From Circinella minor (taxonomy: Eukaryota; Mucoromycota; Mucoromycetes; Mucorales; Lichtheimiaceae), in NCBI GenBank assembly GCA_016758965.1, contig JAEPRB010000064.1, positions 1-64,000 on the forward strand: 64,000 bases of DNA, read 5' to 3'. Shown here one piece after another: positions 46,223 through 59,000 of the stretch. The notes beneath the pieces are model-generated. The model did no database searches and was not told where the DNA came from. It saw only the letters and a program-made list of their open reading frames with translations. The position numbers and the translations under genes are program-made. The number at the start of each line of letters is the position of its first letter. Position 1 is the stretch's first letter.

Positions 46223-49200
46223 TTAACAACGTTTCTGCTGTTGTCTGCTAAAATGACGTAAATCATTCTCTAAAGCAGCAGACGATTCTGACGTGGAATG
46301 CATTGATGTATTGCTTCCAGTCGAAGTGGAAGATGTTGGACAAATATTGTTAAAATGATGATGATGATGATGCTGTTGTGGTTGATGCTGCGTACTATTG
46401 GGATGGAATTCGGAACTATATCCGCTTCCAATCACCGGGTATGGTTGATAAAAGCTTCCTGTTGCCAATGTGGATTCTCCACCACCGCTACCAAACATCT
46501 ATGTATATAAAATATATATCATATTAATATCATGTTATCAGTCACTTGTATAACCAAGAAGAAAAAAGCTTACCCTGTTACTAGCGCTGTTACTATTATT
46601 ACTGTTCCGTCCCCCTTTGTTATCAACAAATGGTTTACTATCAAATGCAGATGGACCGGACGGATGTGCCAAGTTAAAGTTGTTTGTGCTGCTAGTAGTT
46701 GCACTTGAGGATGAGAGTGGTGACATTTGGGGCAACCAGATATCTGCGCCGGGAATTGATGACGTTCCACTACTTACACCAGGAGGTCTAAATACACCTA
46801 ATCCAGGTGCACCAGTTTGAGCGCCAAGAACAGGCATACTCATACGATGCTTATTGAGATCGTCATGTTTGGCAGGTGAATCAAAGATGGCTCGAATATT
46901 TTCTACCGTCCGGGGTGAGTTCATGTCTCTGAAATTATTCCATGGTGCATCAAATGCTGTGTGTGTTGTTCCCGTACTAGCACTTGTACTTGGTGCAAAA
47001 TCAAATAATGAAAAGCTTGAAAAGCTATTATGATGTTGCATCTTTTGTGCACTACCGATATCTAAGTAATAGTAATAATTGACAGTTAATTTTAGTTGAG
47101 TATTATTCTATATATGTCTTAAAAGAAAAAGTTAAAAAAGAAACCAAAAGCATACCAGAGACAGAAGGTAATACTTTACTACCAAAATGACTGAAACTAT
47201 CAACAAGTGAACCACTGCTTAATGAAGAAGCGTGATTTGTGCTGGTTGCTGTAGTAGGTGTTGTTCTGCTGGTCTTGGGAGTAATCGTTTCGTACAAATT
47301 CACATTGTGATTGCGTAGGTAACCAATAAGGATATCCAGAGCTGCTGGTAAGTTCCCAAGATTGCTCTTTTGGGTCTTCAAGGGAATAATAAAATCGGCA
47401 TTTTCGGGTACAACGGGAGATCCATTCGTTGAAGGTGCTGGTGTTGATCGCGAAGGAGATGTAGGAGCACTATTGGTAGTTTGACTTCCGTTTCGTACAT
47501 TTACTACTGCTGGTGCTGCCGTCGTTGTTGCGGCATTTTCATTACTTTCGTTAGTGTTATTATTATTATTACCACTATCAGTACCAGTACCAGTAGAATT
47601 TATTGTTACAGATTGTTGTGATAGTAATGGTGGTGGCGATTGTCCCATCGTAGTTGTTATTGGGGTTGTTGCTATCACTGACGATGAAGGCGATGAAGAT
47701 GATACAGAAGGTGGTGGAGGTAATTGTATCGGTGTTGATTGAACATCCACACGAATACCTAATTCACGTTCAATTCTATTAATGACAACTTCTTGGAATG
47801 CATCAGATCCAATAGCAGCAGTCAAAGCAGATGATCTTGGAACACATAATTCATAAACTTCTGGAACAATAGCTTGGACCAGTTCAACTGCGTGTTCAAT
47901 CTCTGTCGAAGGTCCCACAAGAGTCACACAGTCACTGGCTAATTCATGATCTGGCCACATAATTCGTGTCAATGTTTTTTTGCTGAGCTCGGCGAAATAT
48001 GGACCTTGATCGTGAAGCAATTGACGATGCATTCTAAATGGAATATGAACAACTTGAGAAACATAATCTTTATCACGTTGAGTAATTAATTCCATGACTG
48101 CATGACGCAAATTATCCAGATTGACTTGATTCTTCATGGGTGTACGTGCGACCACATTATCATCATTATCGTAGTATCCACCAAGTGCTGCAAATTCTTC
48201 GGCATTCGAAAACTTCACATAGACCCCGTATTTTTTCATGATGCGTTGAATGTTTTTTCCACCAACACCAATGATGCGCTTATGATACATTTCTGGAACA
48301 TAGAATGATATCTCAGCAGGCAATTCATCTTGAAGCATAGAAAGACCATCCAATGCTTTAATCACACTAGTACTTTCAACTTCAATGACAAAGTTATAAT
48401 CACTGAATGCATTGAACTTGATCTTAGCACCAGTTGTTTTCATAATCTTGTTGATTTTTCCACTCTTTTTACCACTAATAAATTCACGTTGATCGTTGGA
48501 TAATTCAATATTAAATACTGTGTTTTGATGGAAAACCTATTATTATATAATTTTTGTAAGTTTATATAATGTGGATATTTAATATGTTTGATAATTATAT
48601 CTCAAATTCCCTCTATATTGCAATATATATATATATTGTCTTCTATCTTTCTCTTTTCTTTTTTTTTTACCTTCAAAAAGGCCATTTCATGTACTCGTTG
48701 ATAAACATTGCGCACATCACGTTCAGTTCCAAAAACTTCAATACAACCAATTTCATCCTTATACATGACTTCAGCACCAGATGCTTGTGATAATTGTACG
48801 AGTAAACCAGCAATATTTGTCATTGAAGCAAAGAAATCATGTTTTTTGCCTTCTGGACCAAAAATAGCACTATCTCGATTATTAAAATAAAAATAAGCTT
48901 CATATATAGTACAGGCCTAAGTATTATACATGTATATATATATGTGTGTGTAAGTCAATATTTTTTCCTTCTTTTTAAAATAAAAATAAAAGTCTATCTT
49001 TTTATTTTCTGTCTTCATGAACATGTATATATATTTACCAGAAAATTGAGCGAACGTAATGTACGTTCTGCATTGACACGATTCTCTGCATAGACAGTGA
49101 CAGTACCCATACCAGAACCAATGGATGGGAAAGCAATATAAGACCCTGTAAAAAAAAAAGTAGGGGTGGGGGAGAGGGATAAATGTGTAAAAGAATTTTT

Positions 49201-50688
49201 TTTAAGTTAAAAAAAAAACGTGGGGAAAAAAATGATTTCATAAAAAAAATTAAAGTTTACCATTGTCATGCATAATCTTGCGTAGTTCATCTCGGCGATG
49301 TAATAACATCCAATCCAGTTTACGAGCATGAAGAATAGCATCTTTATGATACATTGATTTTGCCTAATAAATAAATAAAAATACAATATAATATAATCAA
49401 TTGTTTTTTGTTAAGTAATGTTTTATAAATTCATCATCACCGCACTATAATGATAGTTGTTCCCTTCCTTTCCTCCCTTGCCAAAAGATGAATGATTTAC
49501 CTTTTGAATAGCTAATTTATTTAACATTTCTTTAACCCTGGTAACATTAACTGGTTCCCCAGTGATATATATAGGTGGAGATAGTTCCTCTAGCAACGGA
49601 GTAGCACCACCGTCGGTTACTACGGCAACATCCATTCCTTGTTCTACTGAAGATAAATCACCAAATGGTGATGGAAAATATATGTTCGTTGTTGTTTCTT
49701 CAATAATAGGTTGTAAACCAGCACGCTTTCGACCACAAATAAGATTATGAAGTTTTAATGGTACACGAAGGATATCTGCTCGTAAATTGGACTAAATAGT
49801 AAAAAATAGTAACATATTAAGTTATACAGTTCTGTATTCTAATTTTTTTTGAACATAATATATATATATATATATAATCCTTATGGATAATAATAAACTT
49901 ACAATCTCGTCAAGAGCTACCAAGACACGCACACGGGCATATTCGGCAAGATCAGGTAAGCCTGTAATCACAACCGAAACTCTGTTTTCCGAAATCAAAG
50001 CTGAACGATGGAGTGGCGGTGGTACAATGACGATGTGTGTTTCGGTTTCATTTTCAATCTTGTCGAATTGTTTTCTGGCGATTGTTGTTGTTGGAAAATC
50101 CTTTACTGGAATCTTTAAAGTAAGGTTGATCTAAATTTTATATATGTATATGTAAATCAAATACGATATTGTTTTTTTTTTAAAAAAAATATAGTGGTTA
50201 GTAGAAGGGAAAAAAAGAAGTGAGTTGGGAATAAATAAACAAAAGTTTTTTTTTTCTTAATAATATTAAAAATAGTATTGAAAGAAAACATTAAAGTAGA
50301 AGAAGAAAAATAAAAAAAAGAAGAGATCAAGAAAATAAAAATATTTATTATTATTATTATTTACCTTTAGAGGGCAATTAGAAAGTAAATCACCTCGAGC
50401 AGCCATGACCGTGTTAAGAGGACCGGTCAATGTCAAGTTGTAGTCAGTCGGTTTATCGACGTGAGTAGTTTGTGGCTTAATCGAAGCCAGCGTTGAAGTA
50501 TCAGCTGCTGCGGTGAGAGCAATTTGACAGCAGTGGCGAGACATGACGTTATTACATATATCTCGTAAGTCGGACATGGTTGCTTCACGCCTAGCAAGGT
50601 AATCGTTATCGATGAAAGCTGTATAGTCGCTCGATGCTGGCGGAGCGTAACAGAAGGAGAAAGCAGTTGATATTTGAGTTGCGGCCAT
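46223..50688 (-). CDS. multi-KH-domain RNA-binding protein
   Basis: Nine exons (50688-50365, 50130-49903, 49791-49501, 49363-49261, 49145-49039, 48916-48671, 48536-47156, 47061-46574, 46498-46223) give 1,147 aa, all in phase. Several KH-like units occur: VPLKLHNLICGRKRAGLQPI (about residue 190), a loop variant GKKSGKINKIM (about 455), the canonical KRIIGVGGKNIQRIMKKYG (about 520) and a degenerate HIPFRMHRQLLHDQG unit. Residues about 680-850 and the whole C-terminus after 890 are Ser/Thr/Asn/Pro-rich, with a His run (HHHHHHFNN). The layout resembles vigilin/Bicaudal-C style RNA binders that act on mRNA in the cytoplasm, but I cannot assign a specific orthologue. Intron 8 uses an AGG|GTAAGC donor. 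Confidence 0.85.
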
Positions 50689-52710
50689 GGTTTTTTTTTA
50701 GGTGTTGTTTTTTTTTATATATTTTATTTTAACTTTTTTTTCTTTTTGGGTTTTGAGCTGGGGAGTTGAGTTGTTATAAAATAAGGTATCTCTCAAATTA
50801 GTTATTAATAATATTAAACGAACGAACGACTGATTGATTGATTATTATTATTATTCGTTTCGTTTCGTTCGTCGTTTTTGTATATAACGTTTTCTATAAG
50901 TTTGTTGATTGTTTGTTGTTTTGCAAATAAATATATATATATATATATAATACAAAAGGTAAGTGTTTTTTTTTAAAAAAAAAAAAAAAAGATATAAAAT
51001 ATGAAATTCGGGGGGGAATACGCACTCAAATGTGCATAGTATTTTTATAATGGGGGGTTATTTTGGGTGATTAAATAAATAAAAGAAAAAAGGAAAGTAA
51101 AAAAAGAAAAAAGAAAAAAAGAGAACTTAGAGAGAGAGTGAGAGAAAGTGAGAGGAGGGAGAAGAAGAAGAAAAGAGAGAGAGACAGACACAACACACAC
51201 ACAAATAAGAGAGCCTGGAAAAAAAAAGTAGGCGAGGTGGGTTTACAATGGTGTATAAAAAAATGAGAAACATACGAAATAAGAGCCCTTGAAAGTAAAA
51301 GCTCAGCTTTTTTTTTTTCAACGACTAAAGACTCCACCATACAAAATCATCCGCGCGTCCTTGAATAAAATATATAAAAAATTTCGTGAATTAACTTTTT
51401 TTTTTACGAGTCATGATGTAGTATATATAAGAATAACTATTTTAAAACTAGTATTAATAAATAGTAGTAACAATAGTTGATAGTTATTATATGTATTATC
51501 CAAAAGAAATTATTTTTGATCTATTGATTATATAATAAACAAACAATGATAAAATAATGATGGAATAGAAAGAAAAAGTGTATTCCTGTTATCTTTTATA
51601 ACGCGCTTGTTTTACTATACTTTCTTCTTTTTTATTATTATAAAAATGGATCATTTGGTTGTAGTATTCTTTTTTTCTAGTCTAAAAAAGTATTATAACA
51701 ACCCATCGATTTTTTTTTGTACCATCTCTTACAGACCCAACATTTATGCATAATCATTGGCTATGTTTCGCTCAATGGAGTCCAGATTTTGTTTACTGAA
51801 AAAAAAAAAAAAAAAACTTTTTTTTTTCGGATAAGATTATTCGGCTCTTCTCTCTCTCTCTTTAATATTCTTTCTTTTAACCTCTTTTATTCCTATCAGA
51901 GATCACCTAAATATATAATAGTGTCGGGTTACTTGTTCCGTTGGGGCCGGCTGGTTACACGTCACTGGGGTTGACTTTTTTTGAAACCTTTCGAATGTAC
52001 TTCTTTAATTCTTTGTCGGTAATTCATTTTTAAACATACTTTTTTTATATAATACTTTTTCGTTGCTTGAGTTACCATTACCTGGTTACTATTATCCTTC
52101 CCTCCTTCTATAATGATTTTTTTAAAAAAAAATACTCAGCACAACAACACTTAAACTATGGACCTCACGTGTATATCATAGAATTACAATTACACACGCT
52201 GTTGTTGTATAACTCCACTCACACTTTATTTTTCTTCTCCTTATTTTTTTTTCCTTTTTTGACTCTTACAAAAAATAAAAAGTACTCCGTTGATTCAAAT
52301 ACTTCCCTAACGATTTCTTATTTTTTTTTTCTTATATATGTGTATACACTTTTTAATAATATTTGAACAGGTTGTCATAATTAAAATTAATTTTTTTTTA
52401 AAGCAAAAAACTATCAAAAAAAAAAAAAAAAAGAGAACAAAAAAGGCGGAATTTAAACTTTATATGATCGCCATTGTTTTTTTTATAAACTTTGCCATAA
52501 ACAGCGCGGATCCGATGGGGTAAAAAGCGAAATAGAGAAAAAAAAAGAGAGGGAAAAATCACAAAGGGTAATAAAAAAAAAAAAGGAATATTGTGTGACT
52601 AAAGCTAATTTTTTTCATGCAAATTGGGTTTGTTTTTCTTCAATGATCATTTGATTTGAAGTGGGAATATATAATTTAATAGCCAAATTATATTTCTTTC
52701 TTCTTATTTA
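50689..52710. other. intergenic and promoter region of the KH gene
   Basis: This 2-kb stretch holds simple sequence only. There is a compound microsatellite at 50817-50880 and a long polypurine tract at about 51071-51205, followed by poly-T/poly-A runs. No coding pattern was found. Confidence 0.55.
50817..50880. repeat. compound microsatellite able to form a hairpin
   Basis: The units GAAC, GATT, ATT and TTCG follow each other. The GAACGAACGAAC start can pair with the CGTTTCGTTTCGTTCG end. It lies about 130-190 bp upstream of the KH-protein start codon. Confidence 0.7.
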
Positions 52711-53498
52711 TTAATCTGAATCAATGATAATTGAAGAATTGGGAGGAGGAGAATGGTTTTGTTTATGTTTTTTATTTTTTTCATTTTCAAGGAAATCTTC
52801 AGCATCTCTTTTTTTGATATAATTCATATCCAATGGCTCCTTTGCTGCTGCTATTAATTTATCAATATCTTCTGATGAAATATCGCTTTCTTCCATAGAA
52901 TCATCATAATCATTATATTCAGGATCATTCATATGTAATCGTTCTTCTTCTTCTACATCAATAGAATCATAATCCAAATCAGCATCATCATCGTCATCGT
53001 CATCTTCACTTAAAGATTGACTTATTTTTATAACATCTTTAGAACCATTAGTAAAACTAGTGGTTGATTGTTGTCGTTGTTGCTGAGATGTTGTTGTTGT
53101 TGTCACTTTGCGTTCTTCTTCATCACTAAGAAGTTTTTGCTCTTGCATAATAAAAGATACTTGAAGATACCGCGTAGATGTAGGAATCCATCCTTGTTCA
53201 GGTTGAGGGGCTACATACATTATGCCGCGAACTGTCACTTGACATAAACCACCTTGTGCAAGATATTTATAAACATTAGATTGAACAAGATCAATTGCTC
53301 GGATTTTGCAATTGAGACCAGTGGCACTAAAAATAATAATAATAATATATATTTAATTCTAACGATCAAACAAACCTTTTAAAAAAAAACTTACTTTTCA
53401 TTTGGATTTGTATAAATTACAAAATTTTGATCATATTGTGTTGTTAAATGACCAATCTCAAAAGATGTCCAACCAGTAAATGTTTGCATATTACTCAT
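52711..53498 (-). CDS. unrecognised acidic protein with nuclear features
   Basis: Two exons (53498-53395 and 53326-52711) give 239 aa. I do not recognise the family. Residues 1-110 look folded and mixed alpha/beta (FTGWTSFEIGHLTTQYDQNF, GLNCKIRAIDLVQ, GGLCQVTVRGIMYV, RYLQVSFIMQEQ), which could suit a small beta-barrel such as an OB-fold; that is a guess. Residues 110-215 are Gln/Ser- and then Asp/Glu-rich (DDDDDDADLDYDSIDVEEEE). The end has a basic KNKKHKQNH stretch like a nuclear signal, and finishes with SSIIIDSD, a hydrophobic run followed by acids that fits a SUMO-interacting motif. Together these suggest a nuclear, chromatin- or DNA-related partner protein. Confidence 0.7.
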
Positions 53499-54724
53499 TA
53501 TTAAAAATGTATGTATAATTATATCTTTTCTAAAAAAAAAAAAGAGCAAAGAAAGAAAGAAAGAAAGAAAGAAAAAGTTGATTGATTAAATTTTATGAAA
53601 TGCAGTTTTATTTTTTAATGCATTATTGTGTTTTATTGTTCTTATGTTTATAAACATAAAATACTTTTTTTAATGCATAAAGTAAACCATGCACATGATA
53701 TATGGACAACTTTTTTTTTCAAGTTATTAACAACATTTTTTTTTTATTGAATGTATGTAGTATGGATTCAATTACAAGCTATAATTTTAATGGTATACAT
53801 TTTAATTGAGTAGTGAAAAAGCAAATTTACAGTTATAAAAATTGATGGTGGTACAAGACAACAACAACAAAAAAGATGTGGGTGTATTGATCTTTCTATA
53901 TAAGTTTTATGATGTAATCATTTTCTATATATAGCCGTTGAGTAATAACTATCATTTTCATTATCAAAACTAGTAAAATATAATATATGTGTAGCGTAAT
54001 AAACATATTCAAGTTAATAGTAGTGTTTATGATTATAAATCTCTTTGTTTATTCATCTTTTTCTTTTGTCAGCGGAATTTTCAACTTGCTTTATTAAAAG
54101 AAAGGCTTTAGTAGTAGATTCTAGTGAATTCTATCAAAGCCACAAAAGAAATTGGTTTTTTTTTTCCTTTTTTTTTTTCTTTTTACATTAGAGAAACCTA
54201 TTATTTATATGAGAAAAAAGAAAGTATACGTAGCATAATAATATAATAATATATAAGCAAATATTATAACACGCAATCAAAAACTAATAAGGAGTTGAAA
54301 AAAAAAAAACGGAGAAGGAGGGATATATTCTTGCTCCGGATTTCATGACTCTTTTTTTATAAAAGAATTAAGAATAGACTGTCACTTTTTATTTGACTTT
54401 TGCTTAGTCAAAATTTAAAAATGAATATGCTTTTTTTTTTTTCACTATCAAATAATATTACTTTCAAGAAATAAATCCAGCAAACTTTATTAATCGATGA
54501 TTTGTTAGAAAAAAAACAGAATTTTTTTTTTTATTTGAGACTTGATGAAATAGAAACGAAACCAATAAAAATTTTATAAGCCGTTTTGTGCCTGGCCATC
54601 CCAAGAAACCGGACTTTTAAGATACAAAAAAAATGTTCTTGCCGGTTCCTTGACTTTCCTTTTTTCTTTTTCCCTTTCACTCTTTTTTTTTTTTTTACTT
54701 CAAATCTATAAGAACACTACCATA
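53499..54724. promoter_or_regulatory. divergent intergenic region upstream of the Hsp40 gene
   Basis: This 1.2-kb AT-rich spacer lies between two divergent genes, with an (AAAG)n run near 53550 and poly-T tracts. I looked for heat-shock elements (alternating GAA/TTC) upstream of the Hsp40 gene and found no convincing trimer. Confidence 0.4.
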
Positions 54725-56112
54725 ATGGTTCGAGAATCTAAATATTACGATATTCTTGGCGTTAGCCCTGAAGCTACTGAAAGTGAATTAAAGAAAGCTT
54801 ACAGAAAACTTGCTTTAAAATACCATCCTGATAAGGTAAACGGTTTGTTTTTGTTTTTCCTTAAAAAAAAATAGGCTTAGGGGGATTAGGAAAGAAAACG
54901 AAAGAACAAAAAGAAAAGATTCAAGTTGAAATAACATATATTATTATATATAAAAAAATGTTTCAAAATCTAAATATATTTAATCTTTTTAAATATTAGA
55001 ATCCTGAAGCTGGTGACAAATTCAAAGAAATCTCACATGCTTACGAAATATTGTCTGATTCCGAAAAACGACAAATGTATGATCAATTTGGTGAAGAGGG
55101 ATTGAATGGTCAAGGTGGCATGGGCGGTATGGATGCAGAAGATCTATTCTCGCAATTGTTTGGTGGTGGTCTTTTTGGTGGTGGTGGCGGTGGACGCTCC
55201 CGTCCCTCTGGACCTCGTCGTGGTAAGGACATGATGCATCACTTGAAGGTTTCCTTGGAAGACTTGTATGCTGGCAAGACATCCAAGTTGGCTTTGCAAA
55301 AGAATGTTGTCTGTACTCGATGTGAAGGTCGTGGTGGTAAGGAAGGAGCTATGCAAAGCTGTCGATCATGTAATGGTAATGGTGTCCGTATTATCATGCG
55401 TCAAATGGGTCCTATGGTTCAACAAATTCAACAACCCTGTACCGACTGTCGCGGTGAAGGTGAAGTTATTAACGATAAGGATCGTTGTAAGCAATGTATG
55501 GGTAAAAAGATCGTCAGCGAACGCAAGATCCTTGAAGTTTTCATTGACAAGGGCATGCGCGATGGTCAACGTATTACTTTCTCTGGTGAAGGTGACCAAG
55601 CACCTGGTATCATCCCTGGTGATATTATCATCGCTATTGACGAAAAGCCACATGCCCGTTTCCAACGTAAGGGTGATGATTTAGTCTATGAAGCCAAGAT
55701 TGATTTGTTGACTGCTTTGGCTGGTGGTCAATTCGCTATTCCCCATCTTGATGAACGTGTCTTGCTTGTTTCCGTTCTTCCTGGTGAAGCTATCAAGCCT
55801 GACTGTATTAAGGTCATTCCCAATGAAGGTATGCCTACTTACCGTCATCATAACCATGGTCACATGTTCGTCAAGTTCAGTGTTGAATTCCCCGACCCCA
55901 ACTGGACTGATGCTGATACTATTGCCAAGTTGGATGGTATTTTACCTCCTCGTGCACAATTGCCATCATTCGGTGATAAGCAAGTTGATGAAGTTGTCAT
56001 GGCAGATGCAGATGGTTATCAAACTCAACGAGCAGCAGGCAATAGCGCTTATGAGGATGATGAGGAAGATGATGGCAGAGGTGGTCCAGGTGTTCAATGC
56101 GCTCAACAATAA
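54725..56112 (+). CDS. YDJ1: class A Hsp40 co-chaperone, Ydj1/DNAJA type
   Basis: Two exons (54725-54835 and 55000-56112) give 407 aa, against 409 for yeast Ydj1. The J domain (1-70) has the HPD tripeptide in KYHPDK. A Gly/Phe-rich linker follows ([12 protein letters not shown]). The zinc region has four repeats: [24 protein letters not shown] and CKQCMGKK. The C-terminal substrate-binding domains include [13 protein letters not shown]. The protein ends in CAQQ, a CaaX box for farnesylation as in Ydj1 (CASQ), which tethers it to ER and other membranes. It stimulates Hsp70 ATPase and delivers substrates in the cytosol. Codon use (GGT, CGT, AAG, GTC) differs from the AT-rich neighbours, as expected for a highly expressed gene. 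Confidence 0.97.
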
Positions 56113-56552
56113 ATTGTCTCAAATCCATAGAATAATATCCCAAAATTCCTTTTGTCCTCCTCTTCTTCTTTTTCCGAAATTGTTTATTTTTTTTTCTTCA
56201 TACTTCTTAAAAACAAACACACGCAAAACACACCTACACACACATTTATATAAAACACCCACGCAACATAACACACAACACATAAGAAATTATTATTTCT
56301 TTTTTATAACGTCATATAGTTGAAGAGGAGGAAACTTTTTATTTCTTTTTCTCTTTTCTTTTTGGGATAAAGAATTTGTTGTTTAATCTTCTTTCTATTT
56401 TTCCCCCTCTTTTTATTCTCTTTTGGTTGTATACATTTGATTAAAAAAAAGACTCTAAAATCTCTTTCTATATATATATCTTATTATTAATATTATTATT
56501 ATAGTTATGGTTATATTATTATATATGTGCTATCATGCTTTTTTTGGATGTT
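56113..56552. other. convergent 3' intergenic region
   Basis: These 440 bp lie between the Hsp40 and inositol monophosphatase stops. They contain an AC-rich stretch (56216-56285) and pyrimidine tracts; no gene was seen. Confidence 0.5.
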
Positions 56553-57793
56553 CTATGGTTCAAATCCTCCAGGTACAGGTTTGCGAGATGCATTAATTTC
56601 TGGGATAATATCCCACATTTGTTGAGCAATATCAAGTTGACTTTTTTCATCTTGTGCACCACGAATAGCTAAATATTTTCGACTAAAAATATTGACTGGA
56701 CTTGGATCAGGTTGATGACTACCAGTAACCACAATACCACCTGCTTCACGAACAATGACAATGGCAGCAGCAACATCCCATTCCCAACAACCGACTTCCC
56801 AGTAAACATCAACAACGCCTTTAGCAACAGTACATAAATTGATAGCAGCTGAACCAGTACAACGAATACTATGTGCTTGTTTACCATTATTTTGTTTTTG
56901 TCTTAAAATGGTGTGGATCATTTCCATTTTCTTATCAATTACTTCGGGAGATCGATCAGATCCAGCTTCTGTTGAGACAATACATTGAGATAAGTCACCA
57001 AGTGGAGGTGGAGTAGGTTGAAAAAGTGGTAAACGAATCGACTCATTAAGGAACGCTCCTTGACCCTTAGCAGCTGAGTAAAGTTCATTCATAAGAGGGC
57101 AGTAAACGACACCAACAACAGGTTCTTTACCAATAGTTAAACCAATAGATACAGCAACGAAAGGATGTCCATGTACAAAATTGGTTGTACCATCTATACA
57201 TGTTTTTTTTTTCACAAATTGTATAGTATGTATCATAAATACATATGTGGTATATGTGTGCGTTTTGTTAATAATTGGACCAAAGAAAATACTTTTTTAT
57301 CATTTTTTATTTACCAATAGGGTCAACAATCCATGTTGGTTCATCAGTGAATACAGTTTCAACACCTTCAGCCATGGTTTCTTCGCCGATAAATCTAAAA
57401 TAATGGTTTTTTAGTTTATAATAATAATAATAACAATACAATAATAAACATTTACATAATTATTTTTTTACCGATGAGTTGGGTATGTTACTGAAAGACG
57501 ATTTTTAATAAATTTTTCAACAGCTTGGTCTGTTTCAGTCACCAAGTCGGTTGGATTATCATATTTAGCAAGAAACTGATTGCCTGTCCCTGACATTCTA
57601 GTTTCAGTTGCATCTTTTATCATCTTGCCAGCTTCTTTAGCTAAAGCAATCGCAAATAAAAGGAATTCCTGCAAATCGTCTTCATTTTTTTTTTAGAAAG
57701 AAAATATTTGTTAGCATAACAATGAAAGATGAATGGAATAAAAAATTATTATTATTTTCTTCATTTATTTATTTATTTACGTGTGTCAGCCAT
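56553..57793 (-). CDS. inositol-1-monophosphatase
   Basis: Four exons (57793-57781, 57679-57472, 57394-57315, 57193-56553) give 313 aa. Catalytic metal-binding motifs are complete: FIGEET (first Glu), WIVDPIDGTTNFVHG (the family DP-I-DGT motif) and WEWDVAAAIVIVREAGG near the end. ITA-like residues TGSAAINLC and the tail are also conserved. The enzyme removes phosphate from myo-inositol-1-phosphate with Mg2+ and is usually inhibited by lithium; it acts in inositol recycling and synthesis in the cytosol. The first exon is only 13 nt (MADT plus one base). The second-exon acceptor is ambiguous: AAG|AC gives MADTHDLQEF and keeps phase. It converges on the Hsp40 gene. Confidence 0.95.
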
Positions 57794-59000
57794 AACAATA
57801 AGCTAGTTATCAAAAGAGAAATGAGACAGAAAATGGAAATAAATAAAAAGAGGTTGTCAAGGTTGTATCCTCTGTAATTATTACACAGTTTCTCGGTGTC
57901 TGGAATAAATTGACTTTGAAATTTGATTACATAAAAAAAAATTATAGGAATTGGAAAAATGCTTACTTTAAAAATAGATACTTAAAAGGTGAAGTACTTG
58001 TAGTAATAAAAACGAAATTGTAATAAAGCACAGTTATACCTGCTTTTCTTTCAATATTTTACTTTTTAATTTATACTACATAGCTATTAAATATCTAGGC
58101 AGCAAGGGAAACCTATTAAAGCGGTAGTGGTCACAGTTGATTTCTATGGCAACCATGGATATTTCAAATAATGGCACCAATAAGTTCCAAAGAAACAACA
58201 GAATACTACATTACGTACTAAGAAGTTTACAAAAAAAGTCATCATGACTGACATCCAGTCTGTATTGCTATAGGTATTTGTACCACAGAATTTGCCCACG
58301 CAATGATATCAATTACAGCTTTTTTTTGTCGATCTCCCGTAAGCATAACCACTTTCAGGGAATCGTTATCTCGTTGTTGAGTGTGTGTTTTTGGATATCT
58401 AACTTGTTCTTGCTTTTTTTGTCAAGGCGTGAGCAATTTCATCAATTGATGCTAATGTAGGGAACAATAGTAAGTCAACAAGACCTAGATATAATTATTT
58501 TTATTGTTTCTTGTTAATATGCAATCGATGGAACCGAAACGTCTCGCTCTTTGTCATTAAAGGTATTATAGTAATAATTGAAGTTTTGAAAAATGTGTAT
58601 GATCTTTTTCCTGGTCTTTACACCAAAAGAGTATATTTTCCTTTCTATATGGCCCGCCAATAACAACGTATCTTATTACTAAATTTTCGAAAAACAAAAC
58701 AATTTTTATCAAAAAAAAAACGTCCTTGAATTAAAAAAAAAACTTCGGCAGTACTTTCCCTTTACGTATCGAAAACGTTTTACAACTTTTTGATTTCGAA
58801 GCCCATTCCCACTCCAGTGACAATAAGTGTAACAACATTTTGTTTTAATTTTTTATTATATGATATGTTCAATTTAAAAAAAGAATGTGATAATAATAGT
58901 AATGTGTAATATATATATACAGTTTGATGGGAGTGATGTGTGCATGCAAAAAAAAAACAAAAGTGATGAATTGTGATGTGTTATTAGGACAGTATTATTT
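57794..59000. other. intergenic, nothing assigned
   Basis: This is a 1.2-kb AT-rich spacer between two minus-strand genes. The short open frames have no recognisable domain or splice context. Confidence 0.5.

Noticed and set aside
47554..47742. Plus-strand ORF rich in Leu/Val/Asp/Gly in the KH gene
   Set aside because: It is the antisense of the Thr/Ser/Asn-rich disordered region of the KH protein.
53499..54724. Heat-shock elements upstream of the Hsp40 gene
   Set aside because: Scattered GAA and TTC triplets occur, but no three-unit alternating array with correct spacing was found.
55144..55684. Overlapping ORFs on both strands in the Hsp40 gene
   Set aside because: They are shadow frames produced by the biased codon use of the highly conserved Hsp40 sequence.
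56555..56575. tRNA T-loop-like GGTTCAAATCC
   Set aside because: It is the antisense of the last codons of the inositol monophosphatase gene, and no cloverleaf is possible.
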